A stretch of DNA of 64,000 nt from Chryseobacterium oranimense (GTDB taxonomy: Bacteria; Bacteroidota; Bacteroidia; Flavobacteriales; Weeksellaceae): the NCBI RefSeq assembly GCF_025244725.1, contig NZ_CP104203.1, forward strand, positions 2,170,001-2,234,000. Reading direction: 5' to 3'. Shown in pieces: positions 17,993 through 25,751 of the stretch. The notes below the pieces were generated by a model that worked only from the letters and a program-made list of their open reading frames with translations, was not told where the DNA came from and ran no database searches. How positions within the stretch are numbered: the stretch's first letter is position 1; every line of letters begins with the position of its first letter. The translations under genes and the position numbers were made by a program.

Positions 17993-19774
17993 TTATGCCA
18001 GGTTTATTTTAATATTGACTAAAACTCCGCTGTTATTTTCTTTGTCTTTGATAGAGCAGGTAATTTCTTTTTTATAGAGGTCGTTCAGCAGGCTGATCCT
18101 TTCCAGGGTATTTTTCATTCCTCGTCCTTCTCTGGTTTTCTGGTGAACGGTTTTCTGTTTTTTACTTTCTTCAATGCCAATTCCATTGTCTTCGATAGTG
18201 ATCTTTAAATGCTGCTTTTCTTTTTCAAAACTCAGCTTTAAAAATCCTTTCTCAATTCTGTAGCGTAATCCGTGCCATACTGCGTTTTCAAGGAATGGCT
18301 GAACGAGCATTCCCGGTACTTTCAGGCTTTGCATATTCAGGTTTTCATCCACATCAATTTCATAATCGAACTTATCGGCAAAACGGGTCTTTTCAAGGGC
18401 AAGGTAATTCTGAAGCAAATCCAGCTCCTGTTGAAAAGGTATGAAGTCTTCAGCAGAATTTTCCATCACACCGCGCATCAGTTTGGAGAATTTCGTAAGA
18501 TACTGATTGGCTTCCAGCTCGTTATTGGTGGCGATAAAATGATTGACACTGTTTAAGCTGTTAAAGATAAAATGCGGATTCATTTCACGCCGAAGCGACT
18601 GGAGGGCAATTTTTTTATTTTTAATCTGAACTTTTTTCAGTGTCCTGAAAATAAAGACAATCAGTCCGGTAAGCAAAACCAGGGCTCCGATCAGGCTGTA
18701 ATTAAATATATTTTTTCTTCGGATCAATGCATCTTTCAGCCCTTTTTCTTTTTCAAGCTGTGAAATTCTCTGTTCGGTATCTTCCAGTATCTTATTATCT
18801 ACCAGGCTCCTGTCCTTGGAAACCAGATCGGGAAGCTTACCCAGAAAGTCCCTGTACAGAGAGACCGAAGCATCGGTATTTCCTGCTATATTATAAAGAC
18901 TGTCCAATCTTTTCACACTTTTCTGGGCTTCCAGGGTATGTCCTTTTTCCAGGGCAATTTCATAGGCATTTTTTAATAAGGCCACAGCTTCTTCCGGGTC
19001 ATTTTTCTTAATATAAATATCTGCTAATTCCTGAATCTGATTAACTTTTTCCTGTGAGTTGTCTTTTACAAAATCTTCTTTCAGGACTTTCTTTTTAGCT
19101 TCGATGGCTTTTTCGAAGTTCTTGTTTTCCACATAGAAATTAGTGAGTTTCTGATTGATTTCCAATGCCTGCTGCGGGGCTTCTTTTTTAGAAAGCACAT
19201 AAGCATTGTTCAGGTTTTCTTCTGCTTTGGGAATATCTTTCTGCTGTATATTGACATCTGCCATCTGGCTGTAACTTGTCGCAAGATCACCTTTATCTTT
19301 ATCCTTGAGGCTTATATTGATATTATCCTGGATTGCTTCTGCTTTCTGCTCGGCTGAAGGAGACGAAAGCCTTGCAGCATCGTTGGTATTGACCGCCCGG
19401 CTTTTTTCACTGTAGCTTATTTCAGCTGCCCTACTGTAATTGCTGATAGCCGGGGTTATTTTGTTCTGCTTTTCCTGTGACTGGGCAATTTTACGGGTAA
19501 CGGATTCCAGATTTTTTTTATCGTCGAGGTTTTTATAAATGTTTCTTGCTTTCACCAGAAATTCTTCGCTTTTGGCATAATTTCCCTGATTGTAGTAGTC
19601 GTTGGCAATGCCAACATAGGTATCAGCAACGCCTTTATTATCATTATTGTCAACTGCCTTTTTCAGCCTTGCTGCAGATTTATAGGCTTTGGTAACCCGT
19701 GCGGAATCCTGTGCTGTACAGACATTTCCTGCAGCAAGAATGAAGATAAACAGTATTTTGAAAACTAATTTCAC
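17993..19774 (-). CDS. LytS-type sensor histidine kinase with TPR sensor region
   Basis: A 593-residue sensor kinase. A signal peptide (MKLVFKILFIFILAAGNVCTAQ) leads into about 300 residues of TPR-like helical repeats in the periplasm. One TM helix follows (about 352-374), then a His_kinase domain with the phospho-acceptor in REMNPHFIFNSLNSVNHFI (about residue 400). The HATPase domain has LVQPFLENAVWHGL and IEDNGIGIEES. It is first in the operon with the secreted protein and LytTR regulator. The divergent upstream region carries two ACCAAGT pairs, consistent with autoregulation. Confidence 0.95.
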   Translation of the reverse strand: MKLVFKILFIFILAAGNVCTAQDSARVTKAYKSAARLKKAVDNNDNKGVADTYVGIANDYYNQGNYAKSEEFLVKARNIYKNLDDKKNLESVTRKIAQSQEKQNKITPAISNYSRAAEISYSEKSRAVNTNDAARLSSPSAEQKAEAIQDNINISLKDKDKGDLATSYSQMADVNIQQKDIPKAEENLNNAYVLSKKEAPQQALEINQKLTNFYVENKNFEKAIEAKKKVLKEDFVKDNSQEKVNQIQELADIYIKKNDPEEAVALLKNAYEIALEKGHTLEAQKSVKRLDSLYNIAGNTDASVSLYRDFLGKLPDLVSKDRSLVDNKILEDTEQRISQLEKEKGLKDALIRRKNIFNYSLIGALVLLTGLIVFIFRTLKKVQIKNKKIALQSLRREMNPHFIFNSLNSVNHFIATNNELEANQYLTKFSKLMRGVMENSAEDFIPFQQELDLLQNYLALEKTRFADKFDYEIDVDENLNMQSLKVPGMLVQPFLENAVWHGLRYRIEKGFLKLSFEKEKQHLKITIEDNGIGIEESKKQKTVHQKTREGRGMKNTLERISLLNDLYKKEITCSIKDKENNSGVLVNIKINLA

Positions 19775-19830
19775 GGATTTCGGATCTTTAATGCAAAGTA
19801 AGTAAAACTTTATGTATCCTTATCTATCCT

Positions 19831-19860
19831 TTACCAAGTCAAAACTCTGTTTCACCAAGT
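19831..19860 (+). promoter_or_regulatory. LytTR operator pair A (ACCAAGT x2, 21 bp)
   Basis: Half-sites at 19833-19839 and 19854-19860, in the context TTTACCAAGTC and TTTCACCAAGT. Start-to-start distance is 21 bp, two helical turns. The pair lies 57 bp from the sensor kinase start. Confidence 0.7.
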
Positions 19861-20039
19861 TCTGCGGATTAAAAATGAGCATATTAGCAGTTTACATTCT
19901 TCAATTATTAGATTTGAAGTCCAGCTAAGATCAATCATTCTGATTTAAGTTTTTAACAAAGCTTCTTAATATACTTGATCATTTAATATTTCTTAATGGT
20001 TAAAACATCTTCTGCTAAGATTTTACTGTTTCAAGCCAT

Positions 20040-20069
20040 CCACCAAGTGAAATCCCCATTTCACCAAGT
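20040..20069 (+). promoter_or_regulatory. LytTR operator pair B (ACCAAGT x2, 21 bp)
   Basis: Half-sites at 20042-20048 and 20063-20069, in the context CACCAAGTGAAA and TTTCACCAAGT, 21 bp apart. A TAATTTTAC promoter box starts 28 bp after the last base of the pair, before the SIMPL gene. Confidence 0.78.
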
Positions 20070-20096
20070 CTCTCCTTTTCGGGTTTCGGATTGCGG

Positions 20097-20109
20097 TAAT
20101 TTTACTTCA
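20097..20109 (+). promoter_or_regulatory. Promoter -7 box of the SIMPL gene
   Basis: TAATTTTACTTCA, a one-base variant of TAnnTTTG, starts 28 bp after operator B. The identical 13-mer stands at the identical distance from operator C before the VWA gene. Confidence 0.6.
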
Positions 20110-20128
20110 GAATTTAAAACAAGAAATT

Positions 20129-20803
20129 ATGAAATTGAGACATTTTTTATTGATCGGAATCTTTACTCTGGGAAGTTTTGCCCATGCACAGGAAGTAAAG
20201 AAAAATGCCATTGAAGTAACAGGTATTGCAGAAATGGAAGTGGAACCGGATGAGATTATCTTCAACATCGGCATTAAAGCGGATAACAAGAACGATCTGG
20301 CAGATAATGAAAAGAAGCTTTTTGAAACATTGAAGAATGGCGGAGTGAAGAATGAAGACATCAAATTTAAATCGATGTACCAGAATGTATACGCAAAGAA
20401 TGGAAAATTCACGAAAAGCTACCAGTTTAAAGCCAGTACAAAAGCCAATATCAGTAAAATATTTGAAGACCTGAACCAAAAATGGGTAAGCAATCTGAAT
20501 GTGGCAGAAGTGAAAAACACAAAAATTGCAGATTTCAAGAAGACAGTGAAGATCAATGCTCTGAAAGCCGCCAAAGAAAAGGCAGACTATCTGTTGGAAA
20601 GTATGGGTAAAAAGACAGGAGCCCCGCTGGAGGTCATCGAAATTGAAGATTACACCAGTGATACGGTTCTTCCCGTAGCCTACAAAAGCAGCCTGAGAAA
20701 TGTACAGCTGGAGACAGCAGATGCCCCGGTAGATTTTTCTTTTGACAATATTGAGAATATCAAGCTGAAATACAGCATCAAAACAAGATACGAAATCCTT
20801 TAG
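20129..20803 (+). CDS. SIMPL (DUF541) domain periplasmic protein
   Basis: A 224-residue exported protein: signal peptide MKLRHFLLIGIFTLGSFAHAQ, then a SIMPL/DUF541 domain over nearly the whole mature part (IEVTGIAEMEVEPDEIIFNIGI, with later KAAKEKADYLLESMGKKTGAPLEVIEIE). Members include E. coli YggE, linked to oxidative or envelope stress; the biochemical function is unsettled. It starts 60 bp after a LytTR-type operator and is followed by a terminator, so it is probably a single-gene target of the adjacent two-component system. Start choice is supported by the signal peptide. Confidence 0.93.
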   Translation: MKLRHFLLIGIFTLGSFAHAQEVKKNAIEVTGIAEMEVEPDEIIFNIGIKADNKNDLADNEKKLFETLKNGGVKNEDIKFKSMYQNVYAKNGKFTKSYQFKASTKANISKIFEDLNQKWVSNLNVAEVKNTKIADFKKTVKINALKAAKEKADYLLESMGKKTGAPLEVIEIEDYTSDTVLPVAYKSSLRNVQLETADAPVDFSFDNIENIKLKYSIKTRYEIL

Positions 20804-20821
20804 AATTAACAGATTTAAAAG

Positions 20822-20847
20822 ACAGTCCAAAAGGGCTGTTTTTCTTT
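20822..20847 (+). terminator. Terminator of the SIMPL gene
   Basis: ACAGTCC, a four-A loop and GGGCTGT form a stem followed by a T-rich tract, 19 bp after the stop. Confidence 0.75.
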
Positions 20848-20864
20848 TTCACCGGATTTTGTGT

Positions 20865-20894
20865 TCACCAAGTGAAAGTAAGGGTTCACCAAGT
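20865..20894 (+). promoter_or_regulatory. LytTR operator pair C (ACCAAGT x2, 21 bp)
   Basis: Half-sites at 20867-20873 and 20888-20894, in the context TTCACCAAGTGAAA and GTTCACCAAGT, 21 bp apart. The TAATTTTAC box starts 28 bp after the last base, the same geometry as pair B. Confidence 0.78.
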
Positions 20895-20921
20895 TTCCTG
20901 ATTTTCAGCTGTCAATACAGA

Positions 20922-20934
20922 TAATTTTACTTCA
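20922..20934 (+). promoter_or_regulatory. Promoter -7 box of the VWA gene
   Basis: TAATTTTACTTCA, identical to the box before the SIMPL gene and at the same distance from the operator. It leaves a long 5' leader before 21106. Confidence 0.6.
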
Positions 20935-21105
20935 CGAAATAAAGGAAAGAAACTGATAACAGGCCGTCATATTAAATGTGATAAGCTTTTGAAAACATTG
21001 CTTTTGAAACAGAGATACGACAATACCAGTTCGGACAAGATCAGTTTATGAGATGAGATACCTTAAATTCAATATTATAACAGATAACCAATAAAAAACA
21101 GTATT

Positions 21106-22296
21106 ATGACCGCTTTAAAAATCTTAGCACTGGCCGCAGGTACCGCTTTTTTAAGCTCCGGCAGCTTATCAGACATCCGATGTTCAAACAGCCATACAGC
21201 AGATGGGACGGCATTCATCCAAAATGCTTCTGTGAATGTTCCTGTTCCTTCAAAGGATAATAAAATCCAGGTTGCCCTTCTCCTGGACACTTCCAACAGC
21301 ATGGACGGGCTGATTGATCAGGCAAAATCGAGACTGTGGAATATTGTGAATACATTAACCACATTGAAATATAACGGACAGGCCCCCCAAATCGAAATTG
21401 CCCTTTACGAGTATGGAAACGACGGTATCCGCGATGATAATTATATACGCCAAGTAACCCCTCTTACACAGGATCTGGATCTGGTTTCTGAAAAATTATT
21501 CGCTCTGAGAACCAATGGAGGTAGTGAATATTGCGGCGCTGTAATCCGGGATGCATCCATGAACCTGAATTGGGACGGCAATGAGAAAAGCATGAAACTT
21601 ATTTACATTGCAGGCAATGAACCGTTTGACCAAGGAAGGGTGAGTTACAAAGAAGTTATTTCCAAAGCCAAAAGTAAAAATATTTACACCAACACCATTT
21701 TCTGCGGAAGCAGAGATGAAGGAATTCAAACCTTCTGGCAAAACGGAGCATCATTAGGGGGCGGAAAATATTTCAATATCGACAGCGACAGGAAGGTAAT
21801 TTATATTGAAACACCTTATGATGTAAAAATTTCAGAATGTAATACAAAATTAAATGACACTTACATCTTCTACGGAAGCCACGGTTCAGAATATAAGCTT
21901 AAACAGGCTGCCCAGGATAGAAACGCTGAAGTGCAGTCCGTATCCAATTACGTGGAAAGAACCGTTGCGAAGTCTAAGAAAAATGCTTATAAAAATGATC
22001 ACTGGGATCTGGTAGACAAGGCCGAAAAAGACGCCGGCTTCATTGCTACAGTGAAGGAAGATGCACTTCCTGCGGAACTGAAAGGTAAAAGTACGGAAGA
22101 GATCAGAAAGGCTGTTGCTGTAAAATCTGCAGAACGTGGCAAGATCCAGAAAGAGATCGAAGAGCTTTCTAAAAAACGCCAGAGTTACATTGATGCCGAA
22201 ATGAAGAAACGAGGTAATGCAGATTCTGACGATCTTGGAAAAGCCATCGAAAGCTCTGTCATAGAATTAGCCAAAAAGAATGGCTACAGTTTGTAA
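21106..22296 (+). CDS. VWA-domain exported protein
   Basis: A 396-residue protein. The N-terminus MTALKILALAAGTAFLSSGS looks like a signal peptide. A von Willebrand factor A domain (about residues 48-230) has an intact MIDAS in LLLDTSNSMDGLIDQAKS (D-x-S-x-S), with further strands IEIALYEYG and LIYIAGNEPFDQG. The C-terminal third (about 280-396) is charged and helical, probably coiled coil. VWA domains bind partners through a metal ion; the partner is unknown. It is preceded by a LytTR operator and followed by a strong terminator, so it is probably a single-gene target of the nearby two-component system. Confidence 0.88.
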   Translation: MTALKILALAAGTAFLSSGSLSDIRCSNSHTADGTAFIQNASVNVPVPSKDNKIQVALLLDTSNSMDGLIDQAKSRLWNIVNTLTTLKYNGQAPQIEIALYEYGNDGIRDDNYIRQVTPLTQDLDLVSEKLFALRTNGGSEYCGAVIRDASMNLNWDGNEKSMKLIYIAGNEPFDQGRVSYKEVISKAKSKNIYTNTIFCGSRDEGIQTFWQNGASLGGGKYFNIDSDRKVIYIETPYDVKISECNTKLNDTYIFYGSHGSEYKLKQAAQDRNAEVQSVSNYVERTVAKSKKNAYKNDHWDLVDKAEKDAGFIATVKEDALPAELKGKSTEEIRKAVAVKSAERGKIQKEIEELSKKRQSYIDAEMKKRGNADSDDLGKAIESSVIELAKKNGYSL

Positions 22297-22302
22297 TCAC
22301 TA

Positions 22303-22335
22303 AAAAAGCCGTTTCAGTTTTGAAACGGCTTCTCC
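22303..22335 (+). terminator. Terminator of the VWA gene
   Basis: AAGCCGTTTCA (22306) and TGAAACGGCTT (22321) form a perfect 11-bp stem with a four-base loop. The following tract is only partly T-rich. Confidence 0.75.
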
Positions 22336-22371
22336 CAAGTTTAAGATATAGTAAAAAGTTTCCTCATACTC

Positions 22372-23058
22372 CTATTTTATCTGATAAATATTAAAGAGGG
22401 ATGAACCTCCTGAAACTAAATTTAAAGAAACAAGTGTTGTTTTTACTCCAAAGAACATCTGATCTCCTGCGTTCAAAGCAACTATAGTCTGGGTTTTCCT
22501 TACTGGCGGTGACACATTAATTGAAAGAACACTTGCCACTAAATAGCTTTCTTCTGCCATTAATACAGGCGCAGCAGTTCCTTTCTTCACAAAAATCCCT
22601 ACTCCCAAATCGTCGGCAGAAACAAGGGTCGAAGCCTTTATCTGTACATTTACCCCATAAATTCCATCTTTTGGTGCTGTAAATGTATTGTTGGATATAT
22701 TGAAATCGTTATGCTCATCTATAAGTTCTTTATCAAATGCTATCTTTAGCCAGTTGGTAAATCCTGCAATAACAATAAGGGGAATCGTGGGGTCTACTCT
22801 GGTACCTGAAACATAGGACCTTCCGCTTGAATTTAATATCTGATCTCTTGAAACTGTCTGAACATAACCGCCGCTGTTTCTTACCAGAAGAGAATCTGCA
22901 CAGGGTGCTTCTATACATTTTTCTGCCACGCGAAGTCTTAAATTACCATTTACATCCAGCATTGCCGTCGGATTTTCTGTATTTATACCGATCTGGGACC
23001 AAACTTTTGCTGCTAATAAAAAAAACAGCAATACTAAAATTTTTCTTTTGCTTTTCAT
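22372..23058 (-). CDS. Secreted protein with IGINTENPTA-type N-terminus
   Basis: A 228-residue protein with signal peptide MKSKRKILVLLFFLLAAKVWSQ followed at once by IGINTENPTAMLDVNGNLRLR. This opening recurs in many flavobacterial secreted proteins, where it resembles the start of a tail-fibre or collar-like repeat. The C-terminal half (NTFTAPKDGIYGVNVQI, ALNAGDQMFFGVK) looks like a C1q/TNF-like beta-sandwich. Probably a cell-surface or extracellular structural/adhesive protein, but the role is not known. Transcribed alone, divergent from the Crp regulator. Confidence 0.75.
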   Translation of the reverse strand: MKSKRKILVLLFFLLAAKVWSQIGINTENPTAMLDVNGNLRLRVAEKCIEAPCADSLLVRNSGGYVQTVSRDQILNSSGRSYVSGTRVDPTIPLIVIAGFTNWLKIAFDKELIDEHNDFNISNNTFTAPKDGIYGVNVQIKASTLVSADDLGVGIFVKKGTAAPVLMAEESYLVASVLSINVSPPVRKTQTIVALNAGDQMFFGVKTTLVSLNLVSGGSSLFNIYQIK

Positions 23059-23253
23059 GATCTGTATGGTTTGTATTGTGAAGCAAATTTAGATTTTAGA
23101 GGTAGAATACATCCATACTAATTTCATAAAACAGTGACTTATTATCCAACGCTAACTCACTAATTAACAAATGTTAATTATAGAATTAAATCTAGATTCA
23201 TTGTCCAAATAAATTAAATAATAATTTATAAATTCCTAATTAAAAAACACGGC

Positions 23254-23838
23254 ATGGATTACGATGAATTTATAAAAATCTATTTTGAGCAAAACAAATA
23301 TTTAGATGAAAATGATAAACAGAAACTGCTGGGGATGGTAAAAATAATAAATTACCCCGCCAATAAAATAGTATTATATAAAGGAGAACAAACAGAATAT
23401 GTAGGCATCATTGAAAGAGGATTAATACGTGCTTATGACAAAAATAACAAAACGGTCTGGTTTTTTCATGAAAATAGTGTCTATGGATCGCTGGAGGTTT
23501 TAATGCAGAAACGCCCTTCATCACTTACCTATGAAACCTTGGAAGAAACAACAGTATTTTTATTCAATTATAATGATCTGGAGAATGTTATTAATGAATA
23601 TCCTCATATTTCTACACTGCTTTTAATGTTTTGGAAAAATACTGCCAGGGAAATTTATCTTAATTTTTCAGCATTTCTTCATTTAACTCCCGAAGAAAGA
23701 TATCTCCATTTGCTTAGCCATAATTCCAGATTAATATTACGGGTAAAATCTAAAGACCTGGCCACTTATCTGGGCGTGCATCCTGTTTCATTAAGCAGAC
23801 TGAAAAAGAGGTATTTCAATCCCAACAATAAAAAGTAA
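23254..23838 (+). CDS. Crp/Fnr-family transcriptional regulator
   Basis: A 194-residue regulator. The N-terminal cyclic-nucleotide-binding-like barrel spans about residues 25-115 (YKGEQTEYVGIIERGLIRAY, PSSLTYETLEETTVFLFN). The C-terminal helix-turn-helix is short (SKDLATYLGVHPVSLSRLKKRY, about 165-190). The canonical cAMP-binding Glu/Arg motif is not obvious, so the effector may differ; there are no Fnr-type Cys residues. Such short Crp-like proteins are common in flavobacteria. No target can be read from the context. Confidence 0.88.
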   Translation: MDYDEFIKIYFEQNKYLDENDKQKLLGMVKIINYPANKIVLYKGEQTEYVGIIERGLIRAYDKNNKTVWFFHENSVYGSLEVLMQKRPSSLTYETLEETTVFLFNYNDLENVINEYPHISTLLLMFWKNTAREIYLNFSAFLHLTPEERYLHLLSHNSRLILRVKSKDLATYLGVHPVSLSRLKKRYFNPNNKK

Positions 23839-23894
23839 ACCGGTGGCTTCGAGTGCCTCAGCCACCTGCCTTAGCTATCTATCTGCTTAGCTGC

Positions 23895-25100
23895 CTATCT
23901 GCCAAATTTAAAATACTCCGACAACAGATGTTTTTTGTTTTTCATAAACCGGGAAGCCATTTCCATTCCTGTTACGGAGAACGTAATTCCGTTTCCTCCA
24001 AACCCCAGGACAAAGTAGGAATTTTTAAACTTTTTGTGTTCCCCGACATAAGGAAGCCCGTCTTTCGTTTCCCCAAAAGTTCCGGCCCAGACAAAATCTG
24101 TATAGAAATGATAATCAGGTTTTATTTTTTTCAGCGTTTTCAGGATTTCTTTTTCTTTTTTATTCAGAAGAGCATCGCGTTTTTCAGCATCATAAAAATC
24201 TTCGTCGCCGCCACCTATCAGGAGCCTTCCGTCATCCGTTGTCCGCATATAAATATAAGGGTCATCCGTATTCCATACCAGCGTATTGTTTATGTTCTTG
24301 AATTTATCTACATCTATTTCTGAGACTATTGCATAGGTACTTTTTAAATTGACAAAATTTTCTTTCAGCAGGTTTTTGCTTTCATAACCAATACAATAAA
24401 TTACCTTTTTTGCTTTGATCTGGAACCCGCTATCTACCGTCACCAGATTAAAACCTTTATGGTACTCTACTTTTTTCATTTCAGTTTTATCGAAGATTTT
24501 CAGCCCCTTTTTTATATTGTACCCAAACAGCTCATGAGCAAATTTGAAAGCATCAATACTGGCTCCCTGACTTGATACAATACCGCCGTAGGTGTTTTCA
24601 AATCCGAACTGCTTTACAATTTGGTCTGCTTCCAGCCATTTAACTTTAAACCCTGCATTTTTCCTGGCTTCATATTCCTTTTTAAGCCAATTCACATCCT
24701 TCTTTTTTGAAGCAAAATACAAAGACTTTTTTCGTTTAAAACCAGCATCGGACCTTACTATTTTTGTGAGTTTTTCAAGAATATCAATGGCATCTGAACA
24801 GGCTTTGTAGCTCTCCACTGCTCCTTTCTCTCCTATCATTTCGGTAAGCTCATAAAGAGGAACATCTATTTCGTATTGCAGCATTGAAGTAGTTGCAGAA
24901 GTACTTCCGTTACAGGCCTCCCGCTTATCAATCAGGATTGTTTTATAACCGTCACTGATCATTTGGTGAGCAATCAGGCTTCCGGTAATTCCGCCGCCTA
25001 TAATTAATACATCACATTCTTCATTTGATTTCAGCGATGGATATGAAGATGTTAATCCGTTTTTTAAAAGCCAGAAAGGTTCATTCGATTTTAGATCCAT
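23895..25100 (-). CDS. FAD-dependent oxidoreductase (DAO family)
   Basis: A 401-residue flavoprotein of the D-amino-acid oxidase/glycine oxidase superfamily. The dinucleotide-binding motif DVLIIGGGITGSLIAHQMI sits at about residues 29-47, with the acidic end of strand 2 in TILIDKREA. The C-terminal FAD contact region is FGFGGNGITFS-like (VLGFGGNGITFSV, about 370). No signal peptide, so cytosolic. The substrate cannot be assigned from sequence. It is divergent from the small STAS-like gene. Confidence 0.88.
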   Translation of the reverse strand: MDLKSNEPFWLLKNGLTSSYPSLKSNEECDVLIIGGGITGSLIAHQMISDGYKTILIDKREACNGSTSATTSMLQYEIDVPLYELTEMIGEKGAVESYKACSDAIDILEKLTKIVRSDAGFKRKKSLYFASKKKDVNWLKKEYEARKNAGFKVKWLEADQIVKQFGFENTYGGIVSSQGASIDAFKFAHELFGYNIKKGLKIFDKTEMKKVEYHKGFNLVTVDSGFQIKAKKVIYCIGYESKNLLKENFVNLKSTYAIVSEIDVDKFKNINNTLVWNTDDPYIYMRTTDDGRLLIGGGDEDFYDAEKRDALLNKKEKEILKTLKKIKPDYHFYTDFVWAGTFGETKDGLPYVGEHKKFKNSYFVLGFGGNGITFSVTGMEMASRFMKNKKHLLSEYFKFGR

Positions 25101-25213
25101 AATTGAATATTACATTTAAAATAACAACATTTATAAGTACTTTAACTATTTTTTGTCAATTTGTGGTGCAATTATTGTACCCAGTTTTAAATCCAACCAC
25201 TAAAATATTTACT

Positions 25214-25594
25214 ATGATAACTATTATTCCAGAAGCTCCGGAAAATGTTGCGGCATTCAATGCGACCGGAGAAGTGACTAAAGAAGATTTTGATAACCTT
25301 GTCATTCCTCATGTAAAAGAAAAGGTAGATCAGTTTGGCGAACTGAATTACTTATTGTATTTGGATACTGATCTGGATAATTTTACCATGGGAGCATGGT
25401 TGAAAGATGCGTTGTTAGGGTTACAGAACCTTACAAAATGGAACCGTACAGCTATTGTTACAGACAAAGAAGGGGTACAGAACTTTACGGATATATTCAG
25501 TGTTCTGATGCCGGGAGAGTTTAAATCTTTCCCTAAAGAAAATTTGTATAATGCGCTTTATTGGTGTAAAAACGGCAATGAAGTAGAAGTTTAG
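25214..25594 (+). CDS. SpoIIAA-like STAS/SEC14-type protein
   Basis: A 126-residue protein beginning MITIIPEAPENVAAFNATGEVTKEDF, characteristic of the SpoIIAA-like (formerly DUF3478) family. These proteins adopt a STAS/SEC14-like fold; their function is mostly unknown. The open frame extends upstream to 25103, but the ATG at 25214 gives the family's normal N-terminus. It is a single gene with its own terminator. Confidence 0.88.
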   Translation: MITIIPEAPENVAAFNATGEVTKEDFDNLVIPHVKEKVDQFGELNYLLYLDTDLDNFTMGAWLKDALLGLQNLTKWNRTAIVTDKEGVQNFTDIFSVLMPGEFKSFPKENLYNALYWCKNGNEVEV

Positions 25595-25616
25595 CATTAT
25601 TTTAATAAAATGAAAG

Positions 25617-25650
25617 AGCCTTTGTTTAGTAGTAAACAAAGGCTTTTTTG
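25617..25650 (+). terminator. Terminator of the SpoIIAA-like gene
   Basis: AGCCTTTGTTT (25617) and AAACAAAGGCT (25634) form an 11-bp stem followed by a T-run. Confidence 0.9.
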
Positions 25651-25751
25651 TATTTTAAAAAGTTTCAATGTAAGGTTTATAAATAAACCCTTTGATTCAT
25701 TTGGTAAAGAAAGAAATCACCTGATCAAATGAAGCGTAAAACTTATTTTTC

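Larger units (their letters stand above)
19775..20128. promoter_or_regulatory. Divergent control region with two LytTR-type operators
   Basis: This 354-bp region lies between the sensor kinase operon (leftward) and the SIMPL gene (rightward). It contains two pairs of ACCAAGT direct repeats, at 19833/19854 and 20042/20063, each spaced 21 bp, both in plus-strand orientation. A TTTTACTT string on the minus strand near 19807-19800 could be a promoter element for the kinase operon. Confidence 0.7.
20804..21105. promoter_or_regulatory. Upstream region of the VWA gene
   Basis: This 302-bp gap contains the SIMPL terminator, operator pair C, the TAATTTTACTTCA box at 20922 and a leader of about 170 nt before the VWA start. 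No gene is seen. Confidence 0.65.

Noticed and set aside
20147..20830. Long open frame antisense to the SIMPL gene
   Set aside because: It mirrors codons of a well-supported gene with a signal peptide; Phe/Cys-rich translation is typical of a shadow.
23853..24323. Open frame antisense to the FAD oxidoreductase
   Set aside because: Shadow frame, Phe-rich with no recognisable features.
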